Of a stretch of 64,000 nucleotides of DNA, positions 57,201 to 64,000 are shown piece after piece. Position numbers and translations under genes: made by a program. The DNA is from DASSFZ01 sp035292585 (lineage in GTDB: Bacteria; Chloroflexota; Anaerolineae; Fen-1058): NCBI GenBank assembly GCA_035292585.1, contig DATDPU010000061.1, forward strand, positions 16,037 to 80,036, written 5' to 3'. The notes beneath the pieces are model-generated. The model searched no databases, was not told the DNA's origin, and was given only the letters and a program-made list of their open reading frames with translations. Positions within the stretch are counted from its first letter, which is position 1. Each line of letters opens with the position of its first letter.

Positions 57201-58669
57201 TGTCCGTGTACTGGTCGGAGGAGCCGGGCCTGGCCCTGCCCGACGGCACGCTGTCGCAGGCCGGTTTCGGTTTCAACGGCCTGATCGAAATCGGCAGCTT
57301 CACCGCGCACGCCGAGCTGCAATTGAGCAGCGCCGCCGGCGCGCGCGGCAGCGCGGAACTCGCCCCGATTCACCTGCCCAGCGAGCAGAACAACCTGGTC
57401 AGCATCACCGGCAAGGGCCAGGGCGTCACCGTCCTGCAAGAGAACATCAACGGCGTGTGGGTCAAGGCGCAGAGCAAGCCGTTCGGCAGCCGGAGCGACA
57501 CCCATGCAACGCGCAATTTCGTCGCGGTGCCGCCGGGGGGCGCGACCGTCGCCTTCAATAGCAGCCATTCGCCCTACATCGATGTCAGCGTGCAGGTCAA
57601 GCTGTTCAACTTGTTCAGCGAAGACGTCGAAGTGACCGTCGGCACGGATGGTTTTTCATTCTTGCTGGATGGTCAAATCGGGTCGGAGAGCGTGGGCGCG
57701 GTCGCCCACTTCGAGGTCACCTGCGCTGTGAATAAAAGCGGGTTCCATGGGCGCGCCGAGTTGGACGTGGACCTCAAAGGGGACATTGGCCCGATTGTGA
57801 TTTTGGGCGCCGACCTGGGAACGATTCACCTGGATGTCGTCTTCAGCGCGCTGCTGGACATTCGAATCGATGCGCAAGGATTTAGCGTCACAATCGATGG
57901 TAAGTTCTGGTTCGACGACCTGCACCTGACCATGCCCACCCTGACGCTGCAAGTCGATTTCAAGACGCTGGAAGAACTTCCCGCCAAGATTGTCGAACAA
58001 ATCGGCAAAGAGGTCGAGACGATTTTCAAAGACCTCTTCGACGAAGCCAAACAGCTGCTGAATGAGGCGCAGGCCGAAGCCGAACATATTGGGCAAGCAG
58101 TCGTACAGGCCGTGGAACAGATCGAGCAGGCGGCCGAGGCCGAGGCGCAGCGCATCGTCGCCGACGCCGGTCGCGTATATGAGACGATTGTGGCGGGCAT
58201 CGCCGATGTGGAAAACGAAGCCGTCCAGCTCGAGCACGAAGCCGAGCAAATTGCGCAGGCCGCGGTCGCCGAGGTCGCGCAAATCGCGCAAGACGTCGCC
58301 GCGGAAGTCGAAACGCTAGAGCGCGAAGCCGAGGCTGTGCTCAATAAGGCGGCGGCGGAGGTGAGCGCGATCGAACAAGCGGTCGAAGCGGAGTTCAACC
58401 AGCTGGCCGCCGAGGCGGAGCAGATTCTCGACGCCGCCGCCGCCGAAGCGCAACACATCGCGCAGGCCGTGGCGCAGGAAGTCAGCGCGATCGCGCAAGC
58501 CGCGGAGGATGAAGCGAAAGATATTCTGCGCGCAGCGGAAAACCTGGCGGAAGAACTGTTAGCCGAAGCGGATCGGATTCTCGATGAAATCGAAGAAGCG
58601 GCTAAGAGCGTGGTGCATTGGGTCGAACGCGAAGCCGAAGATGCCTGGGACACGATTAAGAAATATTAG
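54206..58669 (+). CDS. Unrecognised 1487-residue protein with apolipoprotein-like helical tail
   Basis: I do not recognise the main part. Residues about 1-1260 are beta-rich and consist of loosely similar blocks in which short amphipathic strands end in phrases such as LEISFNTQSKAFTFQATTDA, LELDYHSGSFSLACNLAGLW and LEFNLTQGRILLSAQSARFG, suggesting an elongated repeated beta structure or lipid-transfer-like tube. There is no signal peptide or membrane segment. Residues about 1265-1487 are a continuous helix rich in Ala, Glu and Gln with 11- or 7-residue periodicity (VEQIEQAAEAEAQRIVADAG), as in apolipoproteins or membrane-curving proteins. It sits 44 bases after the MBL gene and 8 bases before the crystallin gene, so the three are probably one operon. 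Confidence 0.8.
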   Translation: MPITLDALRTALNGSVQNGQLTLALGQLQSSVIDQLAPAYFPNNTIHLSAVPAPPTETSSDDGRQIIFSAQGQGVDVPFKNLTTTLLVTFFSDTGDVRLRMTATAQSGWVMHAGFPSLDETFLTDLKFAFTDPNSAPTVSFQSHDQPGLTLTGLLDLAAMTGGLSALTGRSQQPLSGSVKLAQSGQLVEEMNLVSPVSKQINLGIAEVDELTFEMGSHLGYSVFGNREFPLPYIGLSAEIPFTAHGKQRRIPVAAELATLNGAMRFSLNLTEGVDALLDEISALASESGLADALNFRDYLPTDNFKIEDNVKLSDFFFDVDPSATPKLRTIGFGIETTSPWDIFTTASGMKFTLAAVRLAFRMAAPFGTSNFRMLLSGEIGIGEHGVLVVDTAYPQLVFQVHLKDGTALNLAELFQAFLGSQADVPLLSVDELELDYHSGSFSLACNLAGLWEIPDTPFFIEDVRVAISEAGGVLNEALVYGQFRVGSVDISISASHPEPGAGWQFEGRMLPGAQINLTELVTSLVEAFGASPPTADLPEIVLSDLEISFNTQSKAFTFQATTDAEIPGLVQLGNQVHGVKTTVHITSDINPDTQQRRFRGFLRGEVMFGTAVFQLEYDFNEDNILKASWDSAQGGAVTFNDLTDVHNIDHTLQPPSGMELTLTRASLEFNLTQGRILLSAQSARFGEAFFIASNANGRWDFVFGILVRLDQIPGFPDTDVLEIESISLLLSTVQDDRFQVPSLPAHPVVLPDMKTTIPATRRTYPALGANPIKLRAGVSVAGVLKLAGSSNVLVSNLHQTVGAPEIIIQAVLANPISQSMIFAELLGGVRFSLGGENLSLSNVVIQFGFSPLSLLLAGSVLVPIQSVTLEATGALAITETEMEALLDVKATQDGQPADLPFPFGLLGVRLSELGVGVGAVFAPPGVDLALEGKFNVIGQPPGINSFTLVMELIEEVPDPLLLSTYIETITVQSLLTAVTGETVSDLPEVLQKISASELSVYWSEEPGLALPDGTLSQAGFGFNGLIEIGSFTAHAELQLSSAAGARGSAELAPIHLPSEQNNLVSITGKGQGVTVLQENINGVWVKAQSKPFGSRSDTHATRNFVAVPPGGATVAFNSSHSPYIDVSVQVKLFNLFSEDVEVTVGTDGFSFLLDGQIGSESVGAVAHFEVTCAVNKSGFHGRAELDVDLKGDIGPIVILGADLGTIHLDVVFSALLDIRIDAQGFSVTIDGKFWFDDLHLTMPTLTLQVDFKTLEELPAKIVEQIGKEVETIFKDLFDEAKQLLNEAQAEAEHIGQAVVQAVEQIEQAAEAEAQRIVADAGRVYETIVAGIADVENEAVQLEHEAEQIAQAAVAEVAQIAQDVAAEVETLEREAEAVLNKAAAEVSAIEQAVEAEFNQLAAEAEQILDAAAAEAQHIAQAVAQEVSAIAQAAEDEAKDILRAAENLAEELLAEADRILDEIEEAAKSVVHWVEREAEDAWDTIKKY

Positions 58670-58677
58670 GGGCCACC

Positions 58678-60954
58678 ATGACCGATAACGATCAGAAAAC
58701 ACGCCACACCGGCGCAGCCGCGTCCTTCATCGCGCGCGCCAAAGACAAGTCCAACGCGCAAATCGTAGCGGCCAATCAGAACGCCACCCAGCAGCAGGCC
58801 GAGGCGCAGCAGCGCGCCGCCAGCCGGCTGAACCTGGCGCACGCGCAAGCCGCCCAGACGCTGGGCCAGAATTTGCAAGGCGTATTCCTGGCCGCGCAAA
58901 ATCAAGTGCTGGGCGTCGACGCTAACGGCAATCTCACCGCGACGCTGCCGGCTGCGGAAACCTTCAGCGTGGCGCTCGATCCGGGCGCGAAACGCGTCTA
59001 TTGGACACAGATCGATAAGCAAGTCACCGGCTTCCAGCCGCGCCCACTGCCGGAACCGGAGAAGACTCGCCCGCTGCGCGCCGGTGAGGTTGCCCTGTAT
59101 CAAGATGGAGGCTACGGCGGCACGCTGTGGGTGTTGAACGCAAACGTGATGGATTTTCGCGCCGTGGACGGCCTCAACGATCAGGTTTCATCGCTGCGCG
59201 TCGGCCCCAATACCACGGTCACGCTGTATGAACAGGTCAATTTTCAGGGCCGCCAACAGACCTTCAACGCCGACACGTACAGCATCGGCGGCGCGGGCCT
59301 CGACAACGACACCGCGTCGTCGCTGCGCATCGCGGTGAGCGGCAGCGTCCCGTCGCTGACGCCGCTGCAAGCGGGCGAAGTCGCCCTGTATGAACACGTC
59401 AACTATCAAGGGCGGTGTTGGATGCTCAACGCCAACACCACAGACTTCCAGGTGATCGACGGCCTCAACGACCAAATATCATCGCTGCGGATCGGCCCGA
59501 ACACGCGCGTCACGCTGTATGCCAACGTCGGCTATCAAGGGACACAGCAGACGTTTCAAGGCGATGCGCCCAACCTCATCGGTTCCGTCGTGGGCAACGA
59601 CGCCGCATCCTCCCTGCAAATCAGTCGGGTGACGCCGCCGCCTGGACTGCTGCCGTTACAAGCCGGCGAAGTGGCGCTGTACCAGCACGTCGATTACGGC
59701 GGCAAGGTGTGGGTGTTCAACCGCGACATCGCCGATTTCCGCGTGTACGAAGGGCTGAACGACCAGATTTCGTCGATTCGCGTCGGGGCCGATACCACGG
59801 CCACGTTGTACGAACACGTCAGCTACCAGGGGCGTCAGCAAGCGTTTAAAACGGAAAACCGCCATCTCGGCGGTACGGCGGTCGGCAGCGATACGGCTTC
59901 CTCGCTTCAGATACGCACCGAAACGACCGACGGCGCGAGCCTCTTCACCGGCGGAATAGACGGCAAATCGATTGCACGCAGCGCCAGCGTTCCATTTAAC
60001 CGCGCCGCGCCGCCGTCGGCCGGCGCGATTGCGATCGACATCGGCCGGCAGCGCATCTTCTGGGTGACCTCCGACGGCGCGGTGTACAGCGTCGCATTTA
60101 ACGGCGCAACCGCGCAGCGCCTCTTTCAAATTCCCAATGTGGCAGCGCCCTTCTGGGCGCTCGTGCTCGATACCGTCAACCAGCGCCTTTACTGGAGTAC
60201 ACCGGACACAATTGGACAGGTGGATTACGACGGTTCCAAAGGGCAAATCCTGATGGGGAATCTTGCCGCCCGTTACGCAGTCGCGCTGGCCGTGGATGCC
60301 AGGAACGGGTACCTGTACTGGAACGACGGGAGAAGCATCCAGCGGACTTTGCTGGCGCGCTTCAAGCCGCAAATGCTATTCCCGTTAAAAGGCGGTGGAG
60401 CAGGTCTGGCATTGGATGCACCCACGCAGCTGCTCTACTGGATTGAAGGTGGAATGTTATTCCGCGCCGATATGGATGGGTCGGGCCAGCCCGAAACGGT
60501 GACCCGGCTGCCCAAAGCCGAAATTACGGGCCTCGCCCTGTTGACAACTACCGAAGCCGCCAGCGACCGCTTGACGGATGCGCAAGCCACCCGGCAAGCG
60601 GCTCAGGTGCAAGCCCAGCAAGACATCGCACAGGCGCATCAAGACGCCACCGGCCGGCGTCAGGCGGCGCACGACAATTTGAAGGATGCGCACACGCAAG
60701 CCACGGCCCAAATCAACGACGCAAACGGACGCGCGGCGAGTCGCCGGCAGACAGGGCAGCAAAAAGTACAAGACGCACACACGGAAGCGACGCGGAGCGT
60801 ACAAGACGCCAACATCTCCGCCGATGCCCAGCGCCGGCAAGCCCATACCGATGCGCAGGCGCACGTTTCGTCCGCCCAACAGCAGGCCAGTCAAACGACG
60901 GGGGCGGCGCAAGCCAAGCTGGACGACGCCCGCCGTAAAAAGCAGAATTCATAA
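58678..60954 (+). CDS. Beta-gamma-crystallin and YWTD-propeller protein with coiled-coil ends
   Basis: The 758-residue protein has an Ala/Gln-rich N-terminal helix (about 10-60) and a short propeller-like piece (NQVLGVDANGNLTATL). Three beta-gamma-crystallin domains (about 135-420) follow, each with two Greek keys, such as AGEVALYEHVNYQGR and VTLYANVGYQG. The Ca-binding double clamps appear as LNDQVSS and DNDTASS in every domain. Residues about 425-625 form a YWTD/LDL-receptor class B-like propeller (RIFWVTSDG, RLYWSTPDTIGQVDYDGSKG, YLYWNDGRSI). The last 130 residues are a repetitive helix (AHQDATGRRQAAHDNLKDAH). No signal peptide is present. It closes the three-gene operon with GGGGCC just before the ATG. 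A Ca-dependent structural role is inferred. Confidence 0.87.
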   Translation: MTDNDQKTRHTGAAASFIARAKDKSNAQIVAANQNATQQQAEAQQRAASRLNLAHAQAAQTLGQNLQGVFLAAQNQVLGVDANGNLTATLPAAETFSVALDPGAKRVYWTQIDKQVTGFQPRPLPEPEKTRPLRAGEVALYQDGGYGGTLWVLNANVMDFRAVDGLNDQVSSLRVGPNTTVTLYEQVNFQGRQQTFNADTYSIGGAGLDNDTASSLRIAVSGSVPSLTPLQAGEVALYEHVNYQGRCWMLNANTTDFQVIDGLNDQISSLRIGPNTRVTLYANVGYQGTQQTFQGDAPNLIGSVVGNDAASSLQISRVTPPPGLLPLQAGEVALYQHVDYGGKVWVFNRDIADFRVYEGLNDQISSIRVGADTTATLYEHVSYQGRQQAFKTENRHLGGTAVGSDTASSLQIRTETTDGASLFTGGIDGKSIARSASVPFNRAAPPSAGAIAIDIGRQRIFWVTSDGAVYSVAFNGATAQRLFQIPNVAAPFWALVLDTVNQRLYWSTPDTIGQVDYDGSKGQILMGNLAARYAVALAVDARNGYLYWNDGRSIQRTLLARFKPQMLFPLKGGGAGLALDAPTQLLYWIEGGMLFRADMDGSGQPETVTRLPKAEITGLALLTTTEAASDRLTDAQATRQAAQVQAQQDIAQAHQDATGRRQAAHDNLKDAHTQATAQINDANGRAASRRQTGQQKVQDAHTEATRSVQDANISADAQRRQAHTDAQAHVSSAQQQASQTTGAAQAKLDDARRKKQNS

Positions 60955-61240
60955 CTCACCGTACTCAAAAGACCATTTCACCGCCGAGAACGCGGAGAGC
61001 GCGGAGAAAGCCTCTGAAATCTCTGCGGGCTCTGCGGTAAATCAGGCCGCCGTGAACCGATGCGCAGGCGCACGTTTCGTCCGCCCAACAGCAGAATTCA
61101 TAACTCACCGTACTCAAAAGACCATTTCACCGCCGAGAACGCACACTTGCCCCACGCTGCCGCGTAGCGGCAAGTGCGGGGAGAGCGCGGAGAAAGCCTC
61201 TGAAATCTCTGCAGGCTCTGCGGTAAATCAGGCCGCCGTG
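60941..61240. repeat. Tandem duplication of the crystallin-gene 3' flank, copy 2 carrying a hairpin insert
   Basis: The flank starting AGAATTCATAACTCACCGTA (60943) recurs from 61092. The second copy is joined to a duplicate of gene bases 60848-60885 (61057-61094), so recombination at AGCAG occurred. The second copy alone contains the family H hairpin (61144-61181) between GAGAACGC and GGAGAGCGC, which therefore arrived after duplication. Confidence 0.85.
61144..61181. repeat. Family H hairpin, copy 2
   Basis: CACTTGCCCCA at the left and GGCAAGTGCGGG at the right with the inner CGCTGCCGCGTAGCGGC. It matches the inner unit at 43599-43628 and is absent from the sister copy of the duplicated flank, which shows its ends exactly. 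Confidence 0.85.
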
Positions 61241-61272
61241 AGCGGAAGTGTTAGCCAGTCAGTGGTTTGTAG

Positions 61273-62019
61273 TTAGCCCGCCGGAATGCCGATCAGGTAC
61301 GTGATCCGATCACGAGCGGCTTCCGGCGGCAGCGTCCCTACTTCCCACGCATAGTCGATGAACTCCTCGGTCAGCGCGCGCAGCTCCGCCACGCGGTAGG
61401 TGCGCCAGTGTGAAACGATACCGTCCCACGTATACAGAAACGGTATCACCGGCGCTACATACGTCCAGAACAGGCGCGACAAGCGGCGCGGGCGCATTTG
61501 CCACGTATCGCGCCACACACCCAACGGGGCGAGCAGCATCCCGCGTAAATTGGCAGGGGTCCGTTCGGTAAATTCAAATACGGCGATCGGGGCCTGCGCC
61601 TCTACCGCGCTTTTCAAAATTCTTCTGGCATCCGACGGGTCGAAGTGGTGAAAGCTGGTGAACAGCGTGCGACAGGCTTTCAGGCGCGGCGCGGCGCGCG
61701 CGTCCAGCGGATAGGGCAAGTACGTCACATCGGGGGCGTCATGCAGCGCTTGAAGCGCGCGCTGGTTCGGGTACTTATCGCTCAATGTAAATCGGACGGC
61801 GCGCAAATACGGGCGCAAATACAACAGTGGGCCGCCGCTGCCGGAACACAAATCTAAAATCTCCGTGCTCTGGCTGCGGCGCAGCGTTTCGTTCAGCTTG
61901 GGAATGATCGGCCAGTAAATGCGATAGGTGTTCAGCTGATAGTGCAGCAGCTCGGTCAACAAATCGCGAAAGAGCCGGGGCAGCCACGCCTGATCCGCAA
62001 ATTCAAACAGACGGTTCAT
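61273..62019 (-). CDS. Class I SAM-dependent methyltransferase
   Basis: The 248-residue protein has SAM motif I as ILDLCSGSGGPLLYL, an acidic residue after the second strand (VRFTLSDKYPNQRAL) and the post-I strand CRTLFTSFHHFDPSDAR, with IAVFEFTERTPANL as motif III. The C-terminal region is Trp-rich and hydrophobic (LLAPLGVWRDTWQM, FWTYVAPVIPFLYTWDG), so it may act at a membrane or on a lipid-like substrate. It overlaps the upstream FAD-linked oxidase gene by 17 bases, so the two form an operon and probably act on the same substrate, which is not known. The ATG at 62019 is the first in frame. Confidence 0.87.
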   Translation of the reverse strand: MNRLFEFADQAWLPRLFRDLLTELLHYQLNTYRIYWPIIPKLNETLRRSQSTEILDLCSGSGGPLLYLRPYLRAVRFTLSDKYPNQRALQALHDAPDVTYLPYPLDARAAPRLKACRTLFTSFHHFDPSDARRILKSAVEAQAPIAVFEFTERTPANLRGMLLAPLGVWRDTWQMRPRRLSRLFWTYVAPVIPFLYTWDGIVSHWRTYRVAELRALTEEFIDYAWEVGTLPPEAARDRITYLIGIPAG

Positions 62020-63481
62020 AGCGTTTGGGAGCTAAAATCCCGGCGGGGTCGACCGCCGCTTTGAGGTCGCGTAACACGCTGTCCGTGTCGTCCTGCGCCG
62101 GCGGAAGCGGCGCGAGTATCGGCAGGCGATAGGGGAAAAATCCGGCGCGCGCAAGCCGTGTGTGCAGCGCGTGATAGCAGTCCAGCGCAGCCTGATCATG
62201 GCCGGGCTGATGGCGGTCGTACACAATCGAGGCGATGATGTATACCGCGCGCATCGTCACGCACTGGATACCGATAATCGGCTCGAAGCCGTGGGCCGGC
62301 AGCGTTTCTTCGAGGATCGCCAAACACTGACGGATGTTCGCGGCGCGAAACGGCGCGACCGGACAGCACCAAATGAGTCCGCAGCCGTCGCGATCGGGGT
62401 CGGGTGCATCGGGCATAGGCGTCGGCTTGCGCCAGTAAATGCTCTTGAGGCTGGCCGCGCCGTCGATAAAGGCGCTGCCCTCTCGAAACCGAAGCTGTTC
62501 GACCTTGCCCTCGAACTGTTCGCGCAACCGTCTCCGGGTTAACGCCCCAATCGCGGCGTCCGGCGCGGTGATCATCCCTTCTCCGAACCACACGCCCCCG
62601 CCCAGCAGCGCCTGATAGTCGTTCGGCAATTCAGACAACGTGATCAGGTGCGGCGGGTTGGGATGCTGTCGCAAATAGGTGAGGAGTTTGAACGCGTTAT
62701 ACAACCCGACGGACGACTGAACCAGGTTCTCGCGCTTGACCGCTTGCAGCCTGGGGATGAGCTCATCAAGCGCGGTGTGTTCCGTAAGCGTGAAGGTGAA
62801 GTGCTGGTAGAAACCCGGCGCAGGCGTGAGCCAAAACGTCATTTGGGTCACGATGCCCAAATTGGATTGGAAGAATAGACCATCGAGCGCCGCGCCGACT
62901 CCATATCCCGCCGCCGGCGCCGCCTGTGCGCCCGCGAAGCGGCCAAACCCGGTGTGCAGGCGGCGCGCGTCCGGCAGAATGACTTCCAATCCACACACCG
63001 ATGCGCACCGCTCGGCGTCCAACCCGCTCGCGATGCCGCGCTCGAGCGCATTGCCGATCAGGCTGGCATCCGGGGTGCTGCCGGGGCTGTTGATGATCAA
63101 GTCCGCGCCTTGCGCCTTCAAGAATGTGTTGACCTGCGCAAAGGTCACGCCGGGTTCGACGGTGATATAAGCCAGCGGCGCATCGAAATCTAAAATGCGG
63201 TCGAGCCGTTCCAGCGAAACCACCACGCATCCATCGGCCGCGGGCACGCGCGATCCATAGCCCCAGTTTTTGCCACGGCTGATGGGGTACAGCGGCACGC
63301 CATGCGCCCCCGCAATTTTGACGACTTCGCGAACCTGGTCTGCATCGGCGGGATAAAGCACGGCCAGAATGCTATGTACAACGGGGAAAGTCGCCGAGGC
63401 GTACTCCGGCTCCACATCCAGCACGACGTGTTCAGCGCCCAAGCTGCGCTGCCACTCCACTAATGCGCGTTGCAAAGTCAA
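62003..63481 (-). CDS. FAD-linked oxidase (vanillyl-alcohol oxidase/4-cresol dehydrogenase-like)
   Basis: The 492-residue protein has a PCMH-type FAD-binding domain: SILAVLYPADADQVREVVKI, PLYPISRGKNWGYGSRVPAA (FAD loop with the GxxWGYGS motif), ITVEPGVTFAQVNTFLKAQG and DASLIGNALERGI. The C-terminal substrate domain has LIWCCPVAPF and the closing LRDLKAAVDPAGILAPKRYE. This matches the vanillyl-alcohol oxidase and 4-cresol dehydrogenase group, which oxidise para-alkylphenols, often with covalent FAD. The TTG at 63481 follows AAGGGGG; an ATG slightly upstream is out of frame. It is coupled with a methyltransferase. The electron acceptor is unknown, and no cytochrome gene is adjacent. Confidence 0.88.
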   Translation of the reverse strand: MTLQRALVEWQRSLGAEHVVLDVEPEYASATFPVVHSILAVLYPADADQVREVVKIAGAHGVPLYPISRGKNWGYGSRVPAADGCVVVSLERLDRILDFDAPLAYITVEPGVTFAQVNTFLKAQGADLIINSPGSTPDASLIGNALERGIASGLDAERCASVCGLEVILPDARRLHTGFGRFAGAQAAPAAGYGVGAALDGLFFQSNLGIVTQMTFWLTPAPGFYQHFTFTLTEHTALDELIPRLQAVKRENLVQSSVGLYNAFKLLTYLRQHPNPPHLITLSELPNDYQALLGGGVWFGEGMITAPDAAIGALTRRRLREQFEGKVEQLRFREGSAFIDGAASLKSIYWRKPTPMPDAPDPDRDGCGLIWCCPVAPFRAANIRQCLAILEETLPAHGFEPIIGIQCVTMRAVYIIASIVYDRHQPGHDQAALDCYHALHTRLARAGFFPYRLPILAPLPPAQDDTDSVLRDLKAAVDPAGILAPKRYEPSV

Positions 63482-63753
63482 CCGGCCCCCTTGTTTTCAT
63501 CTCAGCTCAGCCTGCTCCGAATCGTACTACCGATTGAGCCGCCGATCAAATGGCGACCCCACGACCAGGCGCTATCGCTCACGGCGAGTGAGTGTTGAGG
63601 GTCATCGCACAACGGAGAGGGTTCACCTGCAGCTAGCGGTGTGGCGAGCGCGCATCAGGTTCTTCAGCGATCCTGTGCACAACGGCCGAGTCCAGGCAAC
63701 GAACGCTCGGTCAGCCTTCGCCCGCCTGGCGGAGTAGAGCGTCGCACAAGGCC

Positions 63754-63863
63754 CTAGTACCCCGACCGCCTAATTCTGCGGGGTTGGGACGGCAGTTGCA
63801 CTGCCGTCCGCCGCAGTTCAACTGCGGCGGGAACTATGCAACTTCAGATTGTTGAAGCACTAG
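63754..63863. repeat. Repeat family A, copy 4
   Basis: 110 bp bounded by CTAG at each end. It differs from the copy at 12318-12427 by one base and is preceded by GCACAAGGCC, the end of a B unit. It stops 2 bases before the stop codon of the next gene. Confidence 0.92.
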
Positions 63864-63865
63864 TA

Positions 63866-64000
63866 TTACAGCGCAAAGTTGCCAGAAGCAGTAAGCTGCT
63901 CCAACCTCGTTTTGCGATGTGAGAGGTAGGCCACATGATTACGCTTCTGGTAGTAGCGGATCAACTGCAGCGCGGCCGCCGCATCGAAGTCGGGTTTGGG
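63866..64000 (-). CDS. 3' end of an unrecognised gene (partial)
   Basis: The minus-strand frame enters at the right edge and ends in TAA at 63866-63868. The last 44 residues include PKPDFDAAAALQLIRYYQKR and HVAYLSHRKTRLEQL. The sequence is basic and helical. It has the flavour of a transposase or other nucleic-acid-binding tail, but I cannot assign it. A family A repeat lies directly behind the stop codon. Confidence 0.6.
   Translation of the reverse strand, partial: PKPDFDAAAALQLIRYYQKRNHVAYLSHRKTRLEQLTASGNFAL

Noticed and set aside
63369..63737. Plus-strand gene beside the FAD-linked oxidase
   Set aside because: Half of it is antisense to the oxidase, and the rest is Arg-rich without motifs.

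Overview
The window looks like one stretch of a high-GC bacterial chromosome, most likely from a Chloroflexota (Anaerolineae-like) organism. This is inferred from gene content and style: a BTAD/NB-ARC/TPR regulator, a DUF6220 membrane protein, a secreted SH3b-LysM protein with Thr-Pro-Arg-Ala linkers, isolated TATAAT -10 boxes (one 7 bp from a start codon, suggesting leaderless mRNA), and many short palindromic repeats. No rRNA, complete tRNA, CRISPR array or intact transposase is visible.

Bases 1-26000 are mostly housekeeping: the N-terminus of a response regulator, an SRPBCC protein, an HtrA-type protease lipoprotein, a class IV PLP enzyme, the BTAD regulator, a TPR/J-domain/GrpE/DnaK chaperone operon, mutL and mutS, a zinc metallopeptidase, a CBM48 protein, a membrane histidine kinase, a subtilase with a GYTWGG-repeat tail, a PfkB kinase, the LysM protein and the DUF6220 protein. 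Short repeat elements fill the gaps, and one lies in frame inside mutS.

Bases 26030-43690 are accessory and hold the most unusual content. The first block (26885-38563) is a nine-gene same-strand array: radical SAM/SPASM, PEP-synthase-like ATP-grasp/phosphohistidine protein, B12-binding radical SAM, MTAP-type nucleoside phosphorylase, MTA/SAH-deaminase-type amidohydrolase, PqqD-like/zinc-ribbon/PP-loop protein, a second radical SAM, a methyltransferase and a dTMP-kinase-like enzyme. I do not recognise this set as a known pathway. The deaminase and phosphorylase could clear 5'-deoxyadenosine, MTA or SAH made by the radical SAM and methyltransferase steps. The second block (38629-43479) has a degenerate GGDEF domain fused to a ribbon-helix-helix domain. 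It is divergent from an operon that opens with a tiny RiPP-like precursor gene carrying an in-frame TAG. That gene is followed by a PqqD/RRE protein, a CPBP membrane protease, a nucleotidyltransferase and two ABC-2 permeases around a gutted ATPase gene. The two promoters share a 10-bp inverted repeat that contains both -35 boxes. A 3' fragment resembling initiator tRNA lies just beyond and may mark an island edge.

Bases 44316-60954 encode four very large or unusual proteins on one strand: an IPT/FN3/RHS protein, a ComEC-like MBL-fold hydrolase, a 1487-residue protein with an apolipoprotein-like helical tail, and a beta-gamma-crystallin/YWTD-propeller protein. The last kilobases hold a methyltransferase and a FAD-linked oxidase that overlap, one more copy of the main repeat, and the 3' end of an unrecognised gene.
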